A DNA stretch of 26,155 nucleotides from an uncultured Bacteroides sp. (GTDB lineage Bacteria; Bacteroidota; Bacteroidia; Bacteroidales; Bacteroidaceae): positions 1-26,155 of the forward strand of contig CAJJYX010000022.1 of assembly GCA_905197435.1 (NCBI GenBank). Reading direction: 5' to 3'. The position numbers and the translations under genes are program-made. Each line of letters starts with the position of its first letter. Position 1 is the first letter of the stretch. This document shows, piece by piece, positions 8,002 through 15,057 of this stretch. The notes under the pieces were generated by a model. It saw nothing but the letters and a program-made list of their open reading frames with translations. It was not told where the DNA came from and made no database searches.

Positions 8002-8160
8002 GAAGGACACCGGCGCACAAGGCGACAGAGACCGGTGCCTGAACTGACAAACACCGGCACCTGAGCCGGCAGACACTGGTGTCCGAGCCGACAGACGGCA
8101 GTGCCTGGCGCGACAGAGGCCGGTGTCTGTCCGGAGCTGCCGACACCCGGTGACAGTCCC
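8002..8160. repeat. Degenerate 22-bp tandem array of near-palindromic units
   Basis: Six contiguous 22-base units start at 8002, 8024, 8046, 8068, 8090 and 8112; after a 5-base insertion a seventh weaker unit occupies 8139-8160. The core consensus is CAGACACCGGTGCCTG followed by a six-base linker near AGCCGA. The units match the 22-base consensus at 15, 19, 19, 18, 16 and 16 positions, and the last at about 12. The 16-base core is itself palindromic at 14 of 16 positions, centred on ACCGGT. Because 22 is not a multiple of three and the frames contain stops, the array is not coding. Confidence 0.85.
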
Positions 8161-8290
8161 TCTTTACCACCAAGCGCCGCAATCCGTTCCGGCAGATGAA
8201 TATGTTGCAATTATCGGCATAATTGTAACAGAAAAGGGCAAAACGGAAACATTTCTGCCGAAAAACAGCGAAAAACCGTCCCAAAGTACA

Positions 8291-8334
8291 CAAAGCAAAG
8301 CAAAGCATAGCATAGCATAGTAAAGCAAAGCAAA
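8291..8334. repeat. Pentanucleotide microsatellite (CAAAG/CATAG)
   Basis: Almost nine uninterrupted five-base units: three CAAAG, three CATAG, one TAAAG, one CAAAG and a partial CAAA. It lies about 270 bases upstream of the GH30 promoter in non-coding DNA. Such arrays can change length by slipped-strand mispairing. Confidence 0.9.
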
Positions 8335-8599
8335 CTCCCTCCTCGATAGTTCCCTCGGAAAGGGGAGCGCTGAGGGCGCGGACCGGACGTCCGCGGAGGA
8401 GGAGCATCTTCCGGGGGAGGAGGAGAAAAAATTCTCGTTTTGTGGAACGCTTTGCCCCGAAAGTTCCCGCCGGAGAAAAAAACCGCCGTATCTTTGCCGG
8501 GCAGTCAAGCTTAGGATGGCCGGGCGGCCAAGCTCAAGATATCAGCACACTCACAGCTCATATCCTTTGAGAAATTCATGTTTTTTACTCAATGCGTTC

Positions 8600-8630
8600 T
8601 TTCATTATTGAGAATAAATCACTACTTTTG
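8600..8630 (+). promoter_or_regulatory. Promoter of the GH30 gene
   Basis: TTTC at 8600-8603 (three of four matches to TTTG), a 19-base spacer, and a perfect -7 box TACTTTTG at 8623-8630. Transcription would begin near 8637, giving a leader of about 155 bases before the ATG at 8793. Confidence 0.6.
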
Positions 8631-8633
8631 CAG

Positions 8634-8700
8634 TGGCTCTTTCAGCTTCGTAACATGGTGTTAATGTGGCATTCAGCCGCTTTAAAACGATGAAGAGCCA
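8634..8700 (+). other. Possible structured leader at the predicted GH30 transcript start
   Basis: TGGCTCTT (8634-8641) pairs exactly with AAGAGCCA (8693-8700), and the next two bases of each arm also pair across one bulged T. About 50 bases are enclosed. The helix would close the first 65 bases of the predicted GH30 leader. No known riboswitch class is recognised. Confidence 0.4.
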
Positions 8701-8792
8701 AGAGCTTTTGTAAATCTGATTAACAAACGACCCACAGATTGCATGCAAATATTTTGAAAACTATTACATACCAGGAAAAACTATAATTATTT

Positions 8793-10271
8793 ATGAAGAT
8801 GAACAATTGGAAGACTTTGCTGATGGTGCCGCTGATATCATGTGGCATGAATACACTGTATGCTCAAGAGATAGAAGCATGGATTACAAGCGCCGATCGC
8901 TCCATGCTTTTTCAGCAGCAGCCGGAAAAAGTGACTTTCGGGAATGAAGGAGGCCAAGGATTGCCTATTATCATAGACGACCGCCAGGAGTTTCAGGAGA
9001 TGGACGGCTTTGGATTTGCACTGACCGAAGGGAGCGCATTCCATCTGCATCGCATGAGCGCCCCTGCCCGCCAACAGATTTTAGAGGAGATGTTCAAAGC
9101 CGACGGAAACAATGTGGGTTTCAGCTACATACGCCTGACATTAGGAGCATCGGACCTGAATAATTTCGTGTATTCCTACAATGACTTGCCGGAAGGGAAG
9201 AAGGACGCGGAGATGAAGAAATTCAGCTTGGGACATGATTATGACGATGTGATTCCGGTGATGAAAGAAATCTTGAAGATTGTGCCGGATATCAAGATTC
9301 TGGCCTCACCCTGGTCGGCACCTGCGTGGATGAAGGAAAAGTATGATGTAAGGGGCGGGGCTCTCAAAAACGAGTACTACGATGCCTATGCCCGCTATTT
9401 TACCAAATACGTTCAAGCCATGCAGAAGGAGGAAATCACCATCGATGCGGTAACCGTGCAGAATGAGCCTCTTAACTCGCACAACACTCCAAGCATGCCT
9501 TGGTATTGGCAGCAGCAAAATGAATTTGTAAGAGACCATTTGGGCCCGGCCTTCAAGGATGCCGGCTTGAAGACCAAAATTCTCATTTTCGACCACAATT
9601 GCGACCGCCCCGATTATCCGTTAGCCATCTTGAAGGACCCTGTCACTTCCCAGTACATAGACGGCTCTGCATTCCATCATTACCGCGGATATATGAGCAG
9701 CATGAACATCGTGCACAGGGCGCGGCCGGACAAGAACATATATTTCACGGAACAGATGCTGATAGAGCGCCCCGGCAGCCAAACGATAAATATAGCTCCG
9801 TCCGTAAGACGCCTGATAGTGGATGTAACCCGCAATTGGAGCAAGAACACCATTCTGTGGAACTTTGCCGCCGACCCGCTGAACGACCCGCATACAGATA
9901 ACGGCGGCTGCTCCATGTGCCAGGGAGCCATTACCATCGACGGTGATAAAGTGACCCGTAACATAGCATATTATGTCGTTGCACACGCTTCCAAGTTTGT
10001 CCGCCCCGGCTCCGTACGTATCTCGTCTACCGATGCTTTCGACCCGGGAGTGGATATTACGGAAGATGAAGAGCGGCCGGAAGTGCGTCGTGCCACGGTT
10101 GTGGAGCATAGCAATGTGCTGCCCAACGTTGCTTTTAAGACCCCCGACGGGAAGATTGTGCTGATTGTAGCCAATGACAGTTGGTCGCAACGGGCTGTCA
10201 GGATTCAGTATAAGGGTAAGTTTGCGAATTTACGTCTGGCGCCCGGTTCTGTAGGGACATTCATCTGGTAA
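8793..10271 (+). CDS. Secreted GH30 family glycoside hydrolase (beta-1,6-glucanase/glucosylceramidase type)
   Basis: 492 residues. A signal peptide runs to about MNTLYAQ (residue 25). The body has clear GH30 features: the early DGFGFALTEGSA segment (71-82), SYIRLTLGASDLN (111-123), LASPWSAPAWMK (170-181), the acid/base glutamate in QNEPLN (E225) and the nucleophile glutamate in YFTEQM (E320), followed by NWSKNTILWNFAADP and a C-terminal beta-sandwich ending SVGTFIW. The length and these motifs fit bacterial GH30 enzymes, likely subfamily 3, in which Bacteroides members cleave beta-1,6-glucan; related enzymes act on glucosylceramide. It is a single gene with its own promoter and no adjacent SusCD pair. 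The start at 8793 gives a complete signal peptide, and an alternative ATG two codons later is equally possible. Family confidence is high, substrate moderate. Confidence 0.92.
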   Translation: MKMNNWKTLLMVPLISCGMNTLYAQEIEAWITSADRSMLFQQQPEKVTFGNEGGQGLPIIIDDRQEFQEMDGFGFALTEGSAFHLHRMSAPARQQILEEMFKADGNNVGFSYIRLTLGASDLNNFVYSYNDLPEGKKDAEMKKFSLGHDYDDVIPVMKEILKIVPDIKILASPWSAPAWMKEKYDVRGGALKNEYYDAYARYFTKYVQAMQKEEITIDAVTVQNEPLNSHNTPSMPWYWQQQNEFVRDHLGPAFKDAGLKTKILIFDHNCDRPDYPLAILKDPVTSQYIDGSAFHHYRGYMSSMNIVHRARPDKNIYFTEQMLIERPGSQTINIAPSVRRLIVDVTRNWSKNTILWNFAADPLNDPHTDNGGCSMCQGAITIDGDKVTRNIAYYVVAHASKFVRPGSVRISSTDAFDPGVDITEDEERPEVRRATVVEHSNVLPNVAFKTPDGKIVLIVANDSWSQRAVRIQYKGKFANLRLAPGSVGTFIW

Positions 10272-10341
10272 GCAGAGAGAGCTATATTTACGGGCATTGA
10301 CGGAGGAAACGAAAATTCACCGTTATTTTACTCCGTCATCC

Positions 10342-10416
10342 GTCATTCAGAGCGAAGTGAAGAATCTGCTCTCTTTGTGAGTAGGAGAAGAGATGCTTCA
10401 CTGCGTTCTGCATGAC
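10342..10416. terminator. REP-like imperfect inverted repeat between convergent GH30 and prfB
   Basis: The arm beginning GTCATTCAGAGCGAAGTGAAG (10342 on) is matched by the reverse complement of the segment ending at 10416, which begins GTCATGCAGAACGCAGTGAA. About 20 of 24 bases pair, leaving a central loop of roughly 25 bases. It sits between two convergent genes, where it could end transcription from both sides. The arm sequence resembles dispersed intergenic repeats found in many genomes, so it may be one copy of a REP-type family. Confidence 0.65.
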
Positions 10417-10434
10417 AATTTCCTTGTTCCGGCT

Positions 10435-11550
10435 TTATTCGCCGCTTCCTGCGAACTCCATCAGGTAAGCTTTGATGAAACCGTCTATCTTTCCGTCCAT
10501 CACACCGTTCACGTCGCTGGTCTGGAAGTTGGTGCGGTGGTCCTTCACGCGGCGGTCATCGAAGACGTAGCTACGAATCTGGCTGCCCCATTCAATCTTT
10601 TTCTTGCCGGCCTCCACCTTGGCCTGCTCGGCCATGCGGTGCTGGAGTTCCTTGTCGTAGAGCATGGAACGGAGAAGGCGGAGAGCATTCTCGCGATTCT
10701 TGGGCTGGTCGCGCGTCTCGGTATTTTCAATCAGGATTTCTTCTTCCTCGCCCGTATAAGGGTCTTTGTACTGATAGCGCAGACGGACACCGGACTCCAC
10801 CTTGTTGACGTTCTGTCCGCCGGCACCACCGCTTCGGAAGGTATCCCACGACATGCGGGCAGGTTCGATGTTCACCTCGATGGTATCATCCACCAAAGGA
10901 GTGACAAACACGGATGCAAAAGAAGTCATGCGCTTGCCTTGGGCATTGTAGGGCGAGACACGCACCAAACGGTGTACGCCGTTCTCACCTTTCAGGTAAC
11001 CGTAGGCATACCCACCGGAAATCTCGATGGTACAAGTCTTGATGCCTGCCTCGTCTCCTTCCTGAAGGTTGGCGATGGTAGCCTTGTAGCCGTGGGTCTC
11101 GGCATAGCGCAGATACATACGCATCAACATGCTTGCCCAGTCCTGGCTCTCCGTGCCACCGGCTCCGGAATTGATTTTCAGCACACAGTCCATCTGGTCT
11201 GCCTCCTCGCGAAGCATATTCTTGAGTTCGAGGGCCTCGACGGCAGTGATTGCCTTGGCATAGGCATCATCCACCTCCTCCTCGGTCACCAGTTCGTCTT
11301 TGTAAAAGTCGAAGGCCAGCTGCACTTCATCTGCCAGGGTCTTTACCTCGTTGTAGCCGGAAATCCATTGCTGCAAGCCTTTTACCTTCTTCATCTGAGC
11401 CTCGGCAGCCTTCTGGTCGTCCCAAAAGCCGGGAGCCTGGGTGCGGAGTTGCTCTTCTTCCACTTGTATCTTCTTTCCTTCAATGTCCAGATAGCGGTTC
11501 AACGCTTCGGTACGTTCTTTGATATCTTTCAGTTGTTCTGCGGTAATCAT
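10435..11550 (-). CDS. prfB: Peptide chain release factor 2 (RF2)
   Basis: 371 residues, the normal RF2 length. RF2 reads UGA and UAA stop codons in the ribosomal A site and triggers peptide release. Visible motifs are GAGGTESQDWASML (129-142), the anticodon-like loop SPY (199-201, the position of SPF in E. coli) within GVHRLVRVSPY, and the peptidyl-transferase GGQ motif (244-246, GGAGGQNVNK). The C-terminus has WGSQIRSYVFDDRRVKDHRT. At the place where many prfB genes carry the autoregulatory CTT TGA C frameshift, this gene reads TAT CTG GAC (Y20-L21-D22), so it is one continuous frame. A good promoter lies just upstream. Its neighbours on both sides are unrelated carbohydrate genes. Confidence 0.98.
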   Translation of the reverse strand: MITAEQLKDIKERTEALNRYLDIEGKKIQVEEEQLRTQAPGFWDDQKAAEAQMKKVKGLQQWISGYNEVKTLADEVQLAFDFYKDELVTEEEVDDAYAKAITAVEALELKNMLREEADQMDCVLKINSGAGGTESQDWASMLMRMYLRYAETHGYKATIANLQEGDEAGIKTCTIEISGGYAYGYLKGENGVHRLVRVSPYNAQGKRMTSFASVFVTPLVDDTIEVNIEPARMSWDTFRSGGAGGQNVNKVESGVRLRYQYKDPYTGEEEEILIENTETRDQPKNRENALRLLRSMLYDKELQHRMAEQAKVEAGKKKIEWGSQIRSYVFDDRRVKDHRTNFQTSDVNGVMDGKIDGFIKAYLMEFAGSGE

Positions 11551-11575
11551 ATATGCATTTACAATTTAGGAAGTG

Positions 11576-11607
11576 CAAAGGTAAGAAAAAACACATAATT
11601 CCGCAAT
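11576..11607 (-). promoter_or_regulatory. Promoter of prfB
   Basis: On the minus strand ATTG (11604-11607, with TTG as the -33 core) precedes a 20-base spacer and the perfect -7 box TACCTTTG (11576-11583). The prfB start is 25 bases downstream. Confidence 0.7.
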
Positions 11608-11664
11608 TGTCAACCCAATAAGTAATGCAGCGGCAGATGATTCTGTCCCCGATACCCTAAAAAA

Positions 11665-12417
11665 TCATTCAAAAGACAAGGTGCCAAAAAATGCCGGACA
11701 ATGGAACATGGGGCGTTCCAAACCGATAGGGCTCCAGGAAAGAAAATGGGGAGTCTGAAGCTTGTCGCCGCACTTGTAGAAGTTCCCCTTCATTGTTTTT
11801 CCATCCAGGGAACCGACAGAGTGCTTGAAGAATGCGGAAACGGGAATGACCATCACCAGTTCCCAACTGCACTCGCCCAAGCGTTCTTCGAAAGGCTCGG
11901 TGCCCAATGAGCTCCAGCGCTTCACCATGCCCAGCACCTCCGGACTTGCCGTGGGACGGCGTTCATTGACTGCGCCCCCTTGGACCAGCAGCCTGCCGAT
12001 GCAGTTGCACTCGAAATTGTAATAGCAGTCATCGCCGTCGGGAGATACAAAGAATTCCACACAAGCATCCTCCCATACCCGTCCGTTGTCTCCGGCAGCC
12101 ACCGCACGCACGCTGGCTTCCTTCACTTTATAGTGGAGCAGAATCTCATGTCCGGTATGGGCTATACGGAAACTCACTTCCGGCTTGTAGGGATAATCTT
12201 TCCAATTGACCACATCAATGGAGTGGAACTCCACCTCGTTTTCGTCCAGCAAGGACGGTACGGCTTCACCTTCCGGTGAAGCCGTACACATTACTTTCTT
12301 TACGGACAAGCTCTTTCCACCCTGAGCATTGCAATAAACCATACCTGCCATTGAAAGCACAAACAGCAGAAAAAGCTTGCTCACGTAATTTATCACTATC
12401 ATAAAACGTCCTTTCAT
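11665..12417 (-). CDS. Secreted CBM9-like carbohydrate-binding protein
   Basis: 250 residues with an N-terminal signal peptide ending near MAGMVYCNAQ. The remainder is a beta-sandwich typical of the family-9-like carbohydrate-binding (DOMON-related) proteins of Bacteroides: SFRIAHTGHEILLHYKVKE, then WEDACVEFFVSPDGDDCYYNFE and a C-terminal SWSPIGLERPMFHCPAFFG. It probably binds sugar in the periplasm or outside the cell and has no visible catalytic residues. The ATG at 12417 overlaps the TGA of the preceding gene (ATGA), which suggests translational coupling. A second ATG at 12402 has a good Shine-Dalgarno-like AAAGGA seven bases upstream and is a real alternative. It is the last gene of the GH9 operon. 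Confidence 0.8.
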   Translation of the reverse strand: MKGRFMIVINYVSKLFLLFVLSMAGMVYCNAQGGKSLSVKKVMCTASPEGEAVPSLLDENEVEFHSIDVVNWKDYPYKPEVSFRIAHTGHEILLHYKVKEASVRAVAAGDNGRVWEDACVEFFVSPDGDDCYYNFECNCIGRLLVQGGAVNERRPTASPEVLGMVKRWSSLGTEPFEERLGECSWELVMVIPVSAFFKHSVGSLDGKTMKGNFYKCGDKLQTPHFLSWSPIGLERPMFHCPAFFGTLSFE

Positions 12418-13814
12418 TTCTTTGAAGATGCCTTGTCTGCCACTGCAACATCCCATCCGGAAACGACATCACCGTAAAGATAGAATGTTACGTCAAAGGT
12501 GGTCTTACTGTTATCGTCTACCACCTGATAGCAGCGTGTCGCGTCATAGGAATTCACCTCTTTGTACTCACCCAGTGCCAATGGAGCCGGTTCTTCCGTG
12601 CCGGCAGCCTTGGCTATGATTTGCTGCATGCGTTCCTGAACCAGCTTCATGACGCCGTCGTGCTTGAACGGGTCCGGTTCGGCCACCTTGGGATAAACAG
12701 CCTTCAGCACTCCGCCATTTGCCGCACGCACGGCCTTGACGCTGTCTGTATAAGCCTTGAACTGCTTCTTCACTTCGGGAGAACGCAATCCCATCATCGT
12801 GAACACGGCAATGCCTTGCGCACCGTTGTTCAGGGCAGCGTCCATACACTCGAACATCATCGGGCCATCGGTAGCCATCATGCCGCAATACAGCGTGGTC
12901 ATATCGTTCTTGTCGCGTGCATTCTCAATCGTACAGTCGGAAATGAAGCTGGCATCGCCCGTATAGAAGTTCTGATAAACCATCGGGAAGACAATGTCAA
13001 GATTCCACTTGCCCCAGTCCTGACGCACCATGCGCGATGCCATCTTCGGTGTGGGGAAGGGAGAGGCAGCCATCGTCTTGCCATAAGAGTGTACCACTTC
13101 GGCAATCATATTGGCTACTTCCGTTATCTGGTCACAGCGGAACTGGCGCCATTTCACATCGAGCGAAGGGTCTTCCTGTTCGCGAGGGTCATAGCCATAT
13201 TGTTCCTTGAACTTCTTGAGCATCTCGGGATGATAACCGTAGTCCCATGCAGCATATTCGCGGTCCTGCACAATGCCATAGTGGGGCCACAAGGTGGTAG
13301 GAAGCACCACATCCACAAAACGGTGGTAGTCGATGGCAATGCCGTTCAAGCCTTCCACTTCGCAATAGGCCTTAATTTTCTCCTTGATGAACTCACGGAC
13401 TTCGGGCAGTGCCGGACAGAGGAATTTGTAATAGCCCACATAGGCCGTCGTATCAGCCAGGCTCTTGCCGTTGCGGTTCACGCTGAACCACTCGGGATGC
13501 TCTTTCAGGATTTTGTCGCGATCGTGCTCCAGATTCATGGTCCACAGCCAGGCATATACCTCTATTCCATGTTTATGGGCAATGGGGATGGCCACCCGGT
13601 AATCGTCGGGAGTAGGCGCATTGAGCATGATTCCTTCCATGCCGAGGTCGTTCATCACCTGGCAGATGGAGTCGAAGTTCATGCCGGGACGATAGTCCAG
13701 CCATGTCCAGAACATGGGATATTCCTTGGTTGTCTCTTTAGTCCCCTGCTGGCACGAGAACATGCCCAACGCCAGGAACAGCAATAAGAATGCAGGTAAA
13801 AAATTCTTTTTCAT
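12414..13814 (-). CDS. GHL10-type (family 10-like) glycosyl hydrolase lipoprotein
   Basis: 466 residues. A lipoprotein signal is clear (LFLALGMFSC, lipidated cysteine C21). The rest looks like a TIM barrel of the glycosyl-hydrolase-like 10 group: FWTWLDYRP, GMEGIMLNAPTPDDYRVAIPIAHKHGIEVYAWLWTMN, VEGLNGIAIDYHRFVDVVLP (with the conserved acidic pair region) and WNLDIVFPMVYQNFY. A C-terminal segment (EVNSYDATRCYQVVDDNSKTT) may be an added beta domain. GHL10 proteins are presumed hydrolases of poorly defined specificity. It lies between the DUF5009 gene (5-base gap) and the CBM9-like gene (4-base overlap). The family assignment is reasonable; enzymatic activity is inferred only. Confidence 0.78.
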   Translation of the reverse strand: MKKNFLPAFLLLFLALGMFSCQQGTKETTKEYPMFWTWLDYRPGMNFDSICQVMNDLGMEGIMLNAPTPDDYRVAIPIAHKHGIEVYAWLWTMNLEHDRDKILKEHPEWFSVNRNGKSLADTTAYVGYYKFLCPALPEVREFIKEKIKAYCEVEGLNGIAIDYHRFVDVVLPTTLWPHYGIVQDREYAAWDYGYHPEMLKKFKEQYGYDPREQEDPSLDVKWRQFRCDQITEVANMIAEVVHSYGKTMAASPFPTPKMASRMVRQDWGKWNLDIVFPMVYQNFYTGDASFISDCTIENARDKNDMTTLYCGMMATDGPMMFECMDAALNNGAQGIAVFTMMGLRSPEVKKQFKAYTDSVKAVRAANGGVLKAVYPKVAEPDPFKHDGVMKLVQERMQQIIAKAAGTEEPAPLALGEYKEVNSYDATRCYQVVDDNSKTTFDVTFYLYGDVVSGWDVAVADKASSKK

Positions 13815-13819
13815 TCTAT

Positions 13820-15046
13820 CTAAATTTTAAGTTTAACGTGTAGTTTTTCCATCACCCAGGTAACACCGATTACCACAAAGGCAAAGCAGAGGCAATTGAC
13901 CAGCCCCATGAACCCATGCGTGAACCAGTCCGGCAGGATGACGCCGGTCACATCGGCAAATCCATAAAAGACATAGGGCACCAGATAGGTAGTCAGCGTA
14001 GCCGTTCCGGCAGGGCGTATCAGGTTGAACCAGCCCGTGACCTGATGGCTGACCAAGCAGACAAGCACCGTATAGAGCGCCACGGAAATGGCAGTTACAT
14101 AGAACACCCAGGGAGGAGTGCCGCCAATCTTGGCTACAATCCAAAAATGATGCGCCCCTATCCCGACCAGCAGAAGCAGGGCGGCAGCCGTCAGTCCGTT
14201 GCGAAGTTTCCAACCGTCGCTCTTGTCGGCATAGCGGGCACTGAGGATGGAAAGGATGATGCCTCCCATCGTAAATGCGGGCAGAGCCCCGTTGCCGATG
14301 TGCAGGATGCCCAGCATGCCTTGATAGAAGTTGCGCTCGGGGAAGGCAAGAATGGCCTCGCCGCCAAAACTCTCGCGCAAAGGCGTGCCCAACAGGCATA
14401 TCAGGATAAAGACTCCCCAGATGGGCAGCAGATACTTCAACCGGTCACGGCTGAAGAAATAGATCACGGCACATACCAGATAGGTCCAGCCGATGGAACC
14501 CAATATTCCCCAATAAGCGCCGAATACACCGTCCTTCGGATTACGGAAGGTAAAGGCAAGGTAGAGAAGGACCAATACGCCGATTATCTTAAAAGCACGG
14601 AAAAGGTTCTTCTGAGTACCGGAAGCCGGTTTCGGATATTGGTTCCACACACCGATAAAGCCTATGGCCATCAGGAACCAGTATACTCCTATCGGATAGG
14701 GAGCTTCCGGTAAAAGCCGGAACTCCGAGTTCGTTATGAATGCCCCCATCACCAGCAAAGCAAAGGTGCGGGAAAGGATATGCCCCAAGGTGGACTCTGC
14801 CGAGAGCCCTTTGGCATATCTGCGTTCGATGGCGTATGGTATGGACATTCCCACTGCAAACAAGAAGCAGGGGAATACAATATCCGCCAGTCCCATAAAG
14901 TCTTCACCGTAAACGGCATGTTCCAGCCAATGGGGTACGTCATGCACTTTCCAGAAGTCATTGACGAAAATCATGGTGAACATGGTCAACGCCCTCAGCA
15001 TGTCAATGGCCGGATTGCGCCGTGAATAAACAGTCTTGTCACTCAT
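13820..15046 (-). CDS. HGSNAT-like/DUF5009 multi-span membrane acyltransferase
   Basis: 408 residues from MSDKTVYSRRNPAIDML, 11 bases after the GH9 stop. A longer start at 15085 would run 28 bases into the GH9 coding end and is less likely. It has around ten to eleven transmembrane segments. The N-terminus matches the family of heparan-alpha-glucosaminide N-acetyltransferase (HGSNAT): AIDMLRALTMFTMIFVN, then EHAVYGEDFMGLADIVFP followed by FLFAVGMSI. From memory of the human enzyme, H43 in EHAVYG aligns with its catalytic histidine. Such proteins carry acetyl groups from cytosolic acetyl-CoA across the membrane to a sugar. Embedded between GH9 and GHL10 genes, it may acetylate the same saccharide. 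The membrane-family call is strong, the reaction inferred. Confidence 0.8.
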   Translation of the reverse strand: MSDKTVYSRRNPAIDMLRALTMFTMIFVNDFWKVHDVPHWLEHAVYGEDFMGLADIVFPCFLFAVGMSIPYAIERRYAKGLSAESTLGHILSRTFALLVMGAFITNSEFRLLPEAPYPIGVYWFLMAIGFIGVWNQYPKPASGTQKNLFRAFKIIGVLVLLYLAFTFRNPKDGVFGAYWGILGSIGWTYLVCAVIYFFSRDRLKYLLPIWGVFILICLLGTPLRESFGGEAILAFPERNFYQGMLGILHIGNGALPAFTMGGIILSILSARYADKSDGWKLRNGLTAAALLLLVGIGAHHFWIVAKIGGTPPWVFYVTAISVALYTVLVCLVSHQVTGWFNLIRPAGTATLTTYLVPYVFYGFADVTGVILPDWFTHGFMGLVNCLCFAFVVIGVTWVMEKLHVKLKI

Positions 15047-15057
15047 ATCATCTTGCT

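Larger units (their letters stand above)
7849..8792. other. 944-base divergent intergenic region with repeats, no convincing gene
   Basis: This region separates the minus-strand small-protein/CYTH/MgtC operon from plus-strand GH30. It holds, from left to right, the minus-strand promoter (7882-7913), a 22-bp degenerate array (8002-8160), a pentamer microsatellite (8291-8334), a G+C-rich stretch with a 7-bp stem (CGCGGAC/GTCCGCG at 8377-8395), an isolated TATCTTTG box at 8489-8496 with no good -33 partner, the GH30 promoter (8600-8630) and a possible structured leader. Open frames here run through the repeats and resemble no protein. Confidence 0.7.

Noticed and set aside
7907..8047. A 46-codon plus-strand frame (MQMKGKEFSTILAVTPC...) upstream of the 22-bp array
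   Set aside because: It starts over the minus-strand promoter, has only a short hydrophobic stretch, runs into the repeat array and has no promoter of its own. A real small protein cannot be excluded but is not supported.
8002..8160. CRISPR array
   Set aside because: Units are contiguous and degenerate with no unique spacers between conserved repeats, and no cas gene is present.
7871..8407. Minus-strand frames with apparent peptide repeats across 8002-8160
   Set aside because: The repeated look comes from the 22-bp DNA repeat read in shifting frames, since 22 is not a multiple of three. No start signal or protein family supports coding.
8489..8496. TATCTTTG as the main GH30 promoter
   Set aside because: There is no -33 partner at the right distance, and a better-matched promoter lies at 8600-8630. 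It may drive a longer transcript, but the evidence is thin.
10393..11598. A 401-codon plus-strand frame opposite prfB
   Set aside because: prfB on the minus strand is unambiguous. The plus-strand frame starts inside the intergenic inverted repeat and shows no domain.
12621..13787. A 388-codon plus-strand frame opposite the GHL10 lipoprotein gene
   Set aside because: The minus-strand lipoprotein has a lipobox and a barrel-like sequence; the opposite frame has neither and is a codon-usage shadow.
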